NCBI GenBank assembly: GCA_964641945.1
Contig: CAZXLQ010000068.1
Span: 1 to 19,429 of the forward strand
DNA length: 19,429 nucleotides
DNA from: JADIYM01 sp964641945
GTDB lineage: Bacteria > Acidobacteriota > Blastocatellia > UBA7656 > JADIYM01
Reading direction: 5' to 3'
Shown here: positions 16,300 through 19,429 of the stretch, in pieces
Position numbering within the stretch: position 1 is the first letter of the stretch
How the letters are laid out: each line of letters begins with the position of its first letter
Position numbers and translations under genes: made by a program
The notes under the pieces: generated by a model
Databases searched by the model: none
The model's input: only the letters and a program-made list of their open reading frames with translations
Told to the model about the DNA's origin: nothing

Positions 16300-16587
16300 A
16301 TGCACCTCGGACGAGTCATCGGGAACGTCGTCTCGACCGCGAAATTCGAGCCTCTGATCGGTCACAAGCTTCTCGTGCTCCAGCCGATCGACGCGGTTGG
16401 CCGGTCCGATGGCCGGTCGGTAGTCGCCATCGACAGCGTTGGCGCAGGCGTCGGAGAGATCGTCATCTGGTGCCGGGGCAAGGAGTCGTCGTTCCCGTTC
16501 CTTCCGCGGAACGTGCCATCGGATTGCTCGGTAGTCGGAATCGTCGACTCGGTTTTCGTCGATGACCGTGCGAGGGAGGCGTCGTGA
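16300..16587 (+). CDS. EutN/CcmL-type (BMC-P) microcompartment vertex protein, first copy
   Basis: This 95-residue protein belongs to the pentameric vertex family that caps icosahedral bacterial microcompartments and carboxysomes. It shows the family core: LGRVIGNVVSTAKFEPLIG, then HKLLVLQPID, then AIDSVGAGVGEIVIW, and SVVGIVDSV near the end. The length is typical for the family (85-100). AAGGTG lies just upstream of the ATG. The stop overlaps the GTG of a second copy by four bases (GTGA). No BMC-H or BMC-T shell gene lies in the window, so the remaining shell parts would have to be elsewhere. Confidence 0.92.
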   Translation: MHLGRVIGNVVSTAKFEPLIGHKLLVLQPIDAVGRSDGRSVVAIDSVGAGVGEIVIWCRGKESSFPFLPRNVPSDCSVVGIVDSVFVDDRAREAS

Positions 16588-16880
16588 TACTCGGGCGCGT
16601 CGTCGGCAACGTGGTCGCCACGCAGAAGAACGACCGGTACGAAGGAGCAAGGGTCCTGCTCGTCGAACCGATCGGCCTCGATCTCGCGCGAACGGGCGCC
16701 GAGTTCCTTGCACTCGACTCGGTGGATGCCGGCGTCGGGGACGTGGTGCTCGTGGTTCGCGAGGGTTGGGCGGCGTCGACGGCGGCGACCGGACGCCCAC
16801 AGGCGGCGATAGACACCGCGATAGTCGGCGTCGTCGATCGAATCGATCTCGAGCCGGCCGATCCTGCCGGATCGCCGTAA
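16584..16880 (+). CDS. EutN/CcmL-type (BMC-P) microcompartment vertex protein, second copy
   Basis: This is a 98-residue paralogue of the preceding gene with the same fold pattern: MILGRVVGNVVATQK, RVLLVEPIG, ALDSVDAGVGDVVLVV and DTAIVGVVDRIDLE. The two proteins are clearly related but differ at many positions, so this is not a recent duplication. Having more than one vertex paralogue is usual in microcompartment loci. The GTG start is fixed by the four-base overlap with the first copy, which implies coupled translation. The two may form separate pentamers or a mixed vertex; the sequence does not decide. Confidence 0.92.
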   Translation: MILGRVVGNVVATQKNDRYEGARVLLVEPIGLDLARTGAEFLALDSVDAGVGDVVLVVREGWAASTAATGRPQAAIDTAIVGVVDRIDLEPADPAGSP

Positions 16881-16906
16881 CGTCTTTGGCTCGAACCGTC
16901 TGCTGG

Positions 16907-16912
16907 TATACT
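16907..16912 (+). promoter_or_regulatory. Probable -10 element (TATACT) directly before the flavoprotein gene
   Basis: TATACT matches the -10 consensus at five of six positions, with a TTGGCT (16886-16891) 15 bases upstream as a weak -35. Only nine bases separate it from the ATG at 16922, and no ribosome binding site is present, so the transcript would start at or next to the start codon. This is the layout of a leaderless mRNA. Confidence 0.4.
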
Positions 16913-16921
16913 GGCCGACGT

Positions 16922-17644
16922 ATGCCGGAAATTTCGGATGAGCTCCTCCACGACGTGGCTTCCAACGTCGCGCGCCGAATCGCGTCCGGTTCCAGTGCGG
17001 CGATGGCGCGCACTGGACGATCCGTGCTCCTTGCCCTTTCCGGGGACGGCGCGGCGCTGGACCGTGAGCTTGCCGATCTTGCACAAACGGGCGAGTCGCT
17101 CGTGGCGGTTTCTGACGGAACGCACGCGTCGACGGCGCTCGCCGGCGCGCAGGCTCGACTACCTCGGCTTGCGGTTGCGACCGATCTCGATGACAGAGAT
17201 CTCGAGGCGGCGCTATCGGCCGTTGAGCGTGTCGTGGCACCGGCGATGAGCCTCGCTCTTGCGTCTCGGGTCGCCTCACTCCAGACCGATACTCCGGCCT
17301 CCCGAGTCATACTTCGAGCGGCCTTGCGCGGCATTCCAGTGACCGCTTCGCTCAACGAACAGGATTTCGCGATTTCGGATCTCGCGCCGGCCGGGATGCA
17401 TCGTGCACTGGACGGCGTCCTGGCGCGATTGCGGGATCTCGGCGTCCGCATCGAAGGCCGTCGGGCGGCCTCCCCGAGAGCGGTCGCAGCCGCTTCTTCC
17501 GTCGGTCCGCACCCCAGCGCCGACCGGTTCGCCGCGCGCGAACCACTCCGTGATTTTGTCGATTCGCTTGCCAGTCAGCCGTGCTCGATGGAACCTGGAC
17601 AGCCTTGCGTCGAGTGCGGTGTCTGCGAAATGCGCGGCTTCTGA
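16922..17644 (+). CDS. Microcompartment-associated flavoprotein-like protein with Cys cluster
   Basis: The product is 240 residues. The central part resembles the flavoprotein (Dfp/UbiX-like) proteins found in several microcompartment loci: a Rossmann-like start (SVLLALSGDG), then VVAPAMSLALASRVASLQTD and SRVILRAALRGIPVTAS. These correspond to the 'P.l..n...k.a.G..D...S..il.all.GkpV' pattern of that group. The last 20 residues hold four cysteines, C221, C229, C232 and C235, ending GVCEMRGF, a spacing that could bind an iron-sulfur cluster or zinc. It follows the two vertex-protein genes by 41 bases, which supports a microcompartment link, perhaps in electron transfer. The flavin-binding assignment is moderate. 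The start lacks a ribosome binding site but has a -10 element nine bases upstream. Confidence 0.65.
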   Translation: MPEISDELLHDVASNVARRIASGSSAAMARTGRSVLLALSGDGAALDRELADLAQTGESLVAVSDGTHASTALAGAQARLPRLAVATDLDDRDLEAALSAVERVVAPAMSLALASRVASLQTDTPASRVILRAALRGIPVTASLNEQDFAISDLAPAGMHRALDGVLARLRDLGVRIEGRRAASPRAVAAASSVGPHPSADRFAAREPLRDFVDSLASQPCSMEPGQPCVECGVCEMRGF

Positions 17645-17675
17645 GCTTCTGATCCCGAGACCGGGAGGTTACAGC

Positions 17676-19292
17676 ATGAGCATCGAGCGCCAGCAACCAA
17701 CTGCGACCCTCGATATCTTCGACCCGGACGTCGGAATGCGGAGCGTTTCGCTCAAGGGATCGTCCTTCCGTCTCGGCCGCCACCGCGATAACGACCTCAA
17801 GATTCCGGACAACTTCGTCTCGCGCCATCACGCCGAGATAACTTTCGACGGATCGAATTTCGTCTTCAAGGACAACGGCAGCTCGTGCGGGAGCTTCGTG
17901 AACGGCCGGAAGACGGACGAGAAGGTCCTTCGAGACGGCGACTCGATCCGGCTCGGTCGCAAGGACGCGCGCGAGCTGACCTTTCACTGTGCAGCTGTTC
18001 CGTCGGAGGAAGCCGCCGACGACGATCAGCAGCGCATCATGACGGTGATCGACGAGACCCAGACCCGGTTCCTCAATACGTCGCTGCTCAAGATGATCTC
18101 GACGGCGGAGCTCACGACGACGACCAGCACGGTCGACCGTTTGTCGGCCCTCTACGAAGCGACATCCGTGATGCTGTCGCTCAAGGACCTGCAGGACGTC
18201 TCCGAGAAGCTCCTCAACCTGGTTTTCGAGAACCTGACGTGCGAGCGCGGCGTGATCATGGTCTACGACCAGAAACTCGCGTCCTTGCAGCCACAGGTCA
18301 TGCGCAGCACCGTGGACTCCGGCAACAGTTTTGCACCGAGCCGTGCAATTACCGAACGCGCCTACAACGAGAACGTGGCCGTGCTGAGCATGGACGCAAG
18401 TACCGATTCGCGATTCGCATCGCGCGAGTCGATCATCCTCCAGGCAATCCGGTCGGTCATGTGCGCTCCGATTGCATCGTCGACTCGCGTGTGGGGCGTG
18501 CTCTACGTCGACATCGTCACGACGAAGAAGACGTTCGAACAGGAGGACCTCGAGTTCCTGCTTGCGATGGCCCGGCAGGCCGGCATTGCAATGGAGAACC
18601 TGAATCTCGTCACCGAACAGCAGAAGATGATCGAGAGCTTCATCCGCGCGCTCGCGGCATCGATCGACGCGCGCGATGACCTGACGGCCGGCCACTCGGC
18701 CCGCGTCGGTCGCTACTCGTCGGCTATCGCGAAGTACATGGGGTGGACGGCGGACGACCGAAAGCGCCTCTACTACGCCGGGCTCCTTCACGACTACGGA
18801 AAGATCGGCACGAGGGAAGCCATTCTCTGCAAGCCCGGCAAACTGACGCCAGAGGAATACGAGCACATCAAGGAACACCCCGGCCACACGATGCGCATCC
18901 TCTCGCAGATCCACTTTACGGAGGATCTGCAGGACCTTCCGCTCGTAGCGTCGAGCCATCATGAGAAGGTTGACGGGACGGGATATCCGTATGGCCTCGT
19001 GTCGGACCAGATTCCGCTTGGCTCGAAGATAATCGCGGTCGCGGACTTCTTCGACGCGCTCACGCACAAGCGTCACTACCGCGAGCCGATGCCCATCGAG
19101 GAGGTCATCCAGCTGGTCAAGGAGCAGAACGGGACCTCCTTCGAGCCCAGCGTCGTCGATGCCTTCGAGCAGTTCGTGCGCAAGGAGTACATACCGAATC
19201 AGGAGAAGCGCGCCGCCCGTGAAGCGAGCCGCCGGACGAACGTGACGACCGGCGACGTCGCGAGCGTGGTCGGAGAGATGCCTGCTCCGTAG
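17676..19292 (+). CDS. FHA-GAF-HD-GYP cyclic-di-GMP phosphodiesterase
   Basis: This is a 538-residue soluble signalling protein. Residues 10-105 are an FHA phosphothreonine-binding domain (FRLGRHRDNDLKI, VSRHHAEI, SFVNGRKT). Residues about 155-310 are a GAF sensor domain (RGVIMVYD, VMCAPI, VWGVLYVD). Residues about 318-505 are an HD-GYP phosphodiesterase, with all catalytic elements present: His340, HD at 372-373 in LLHDYGKIG, HP at 401-402, HH at 428-429, DGTGYP (433-438) and ADFFDALT (456-463). It should hydrolyse cyclic-di-GMP, with input from a phosphorylated partner and a small ligand. A GGGAGG seven bases upstream fixes the ATG at 17676. It lies 31 bases after the flavoprotein gene and may be the last gene of that run. 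Confidence 0.93.
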   Translation: MSIERQQPTATLDIFDPDVGMRSVSLKGSSFRLGRHRDNDLKIPDNFVSRHHAEITFDGSNFVFKDNGSSCGSFVNGRKTDEKVLRDGDSIRLGRKDARELTFHCAAVPSEEAADDDQQRIMTVIDETQTRFLNTSLLKMISTAELTTTTSTVDRLSALYEATSVMLSLKDLQDVSEKLLNLVFENLTCERGVIMVYDQKLASLQPQVMRSTVDSGNSFAPSRAITERAYNENVAVLSMDASTDSRFASRESIILQAIRSVMCAPIASSTRVWGVLYVDIVTTKKTFEQEDLEFLLAMARQAGIAMENLNLVTEQQKMIESFIRALAASIDARDDLTAGHSARVGRYSSAIAKYMGWTADDRKRLYYAGLLHDYGKIGTREAILCKPGKLTPEEYEHIKEHPGHTMRILSQIHFTEDLQDLPLVASSHHEKVDGTGYPYGLVSDQIPLGSKIIAVADFFDALTHKRHYREPMPIEEVIQLVKEQNGTSFEPSVVDAFEQFVRKEYIPNQEKRAAREASRRTNVTTGDVASVVGEMPAP

Positions 19293-19429
19293 GTGAGTCG
19301 GCCATTAGCGAAACTCCACTCGCCTCGTGGATCGTCGCAACCGAAAGCTTCGGATGCAGTCAATTGCAGGGCCGAACGACCGCGGAGCGGTCGAAGGAAA
19401 TAGCCGTGGGTCGCACGGGGGCGAGTGCA
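19293..19429 (+). other. Non-coding right edge with small hairpins
   Basis: No convincing gene is seen in the last 137 bases. Two short perfect hairpins are present: CCGAA-AGC-TTCGG (19341-19353) and GACCGC-GGA-GCGGTC (19378-19392). A third, CCGTG-GGTCG-CACGG, lies near 19404-19418. None has a T-tract. They may belong to a terminator region or to the edge of a dispersed repeat cut by the window. Confidence 0.4.

Noticed and set aside
15970..17451. A 493-codon minus-strand open frame
   Set aside because: It runs antisense across the end of thrC, both vertex-protein genes and the flavoprotein gene, and is a low-complexity Arg/Ser/Pro sequence.
17352..19076. A 574-codon minus-strand open frame
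   Set aside because: It is antisense to the FHA-GAF-HD-GYP gene, whose catalytic motifs are intact; the translated product has no domain and is His/Arg-rich.

Overview
The window is GC-rich bacterial chromosome with dense, short-spaced genes. The overall look fits an environmental (soil, sediment or aquifer) bacterium of the Acidobacteriota or a neighbouring phylum. The clues are an OmpR-type winged-helix regulator without a receiver domain, a membrane protein ending in WD40 repeats, a small secreted protein with a 'VKVPFAF...LPAGDYTL' core that I associate with acidobacterial genomes, and interspersed palindromic elements. This assignment is an inference; there is no rRNA or tRNA gene to confirm it.

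Left half (215-11232), all on the minus strand. Read in the direction of transcription it contains: (i) a winged-helix/AAA ATPase regulator (9823-11232); (ii) a large AAA ATPase, one membrane helix, then WD40 propellers (6449-9697); (iii) a three-gene ABC-2 exporter of the COG4586/COG4587/COG3694 type, one ATPase and two permeases joined by overlapping stop/start codons (3704-6290); (iv) a lipoprotein-like Slt70-type lytic transglycosylase with TPR-like repeats (1152-3410); and (v) an overlapping TPR protein with a signal peptide (215-1162). A 36-residue tail of a plus-strand gene enters at the left edge.

Right half (11384-19292), all on the plus strand. A small secreted protein of unknown function is divergent from the winged-helix gene and is followed by a strong terminator. 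Next comes a 118-bp palindromic element, and then a tight run of seven genes. They are a FeoB-type iron transporter, a DtxR-family repressor carrying a FeoA domain (ATGA overlap with feoB), threonine synthase, two tandem EutN/CcmL (BMC-P) microcompartment vertex proteins, a BMC-type flavoprotein with a C-terminal four-cysteine cluster, and an FHA-GAF-HD-GYP cyclic-di-GMP phosphodiesterase. A 21-bp near-palindrome overlapping the -35 of the feoB promoter is a good candidate metal-responsive operator.

Most notable: (1) the adjacent pair of AAA_35-like ATPases, one DNA-binding and one membrane/WD40, with 11-bp-phased TTCAG direct repeats in front of the regulator; (2) two vertex-protein genes and a flavoprotein with no hexameric shell protein or signature enzyme in the window, which may be a satellite microcompartment locus; (3) the iron operon with a divergent FeoB gate motif and a regulator-FeoA fusion; (4) two unrelated long palindromes (3576-3635 and 11972-12089) that look like members of dispersed repeat families; and (5) two genes that may be expressed as leaderless mRNAs.
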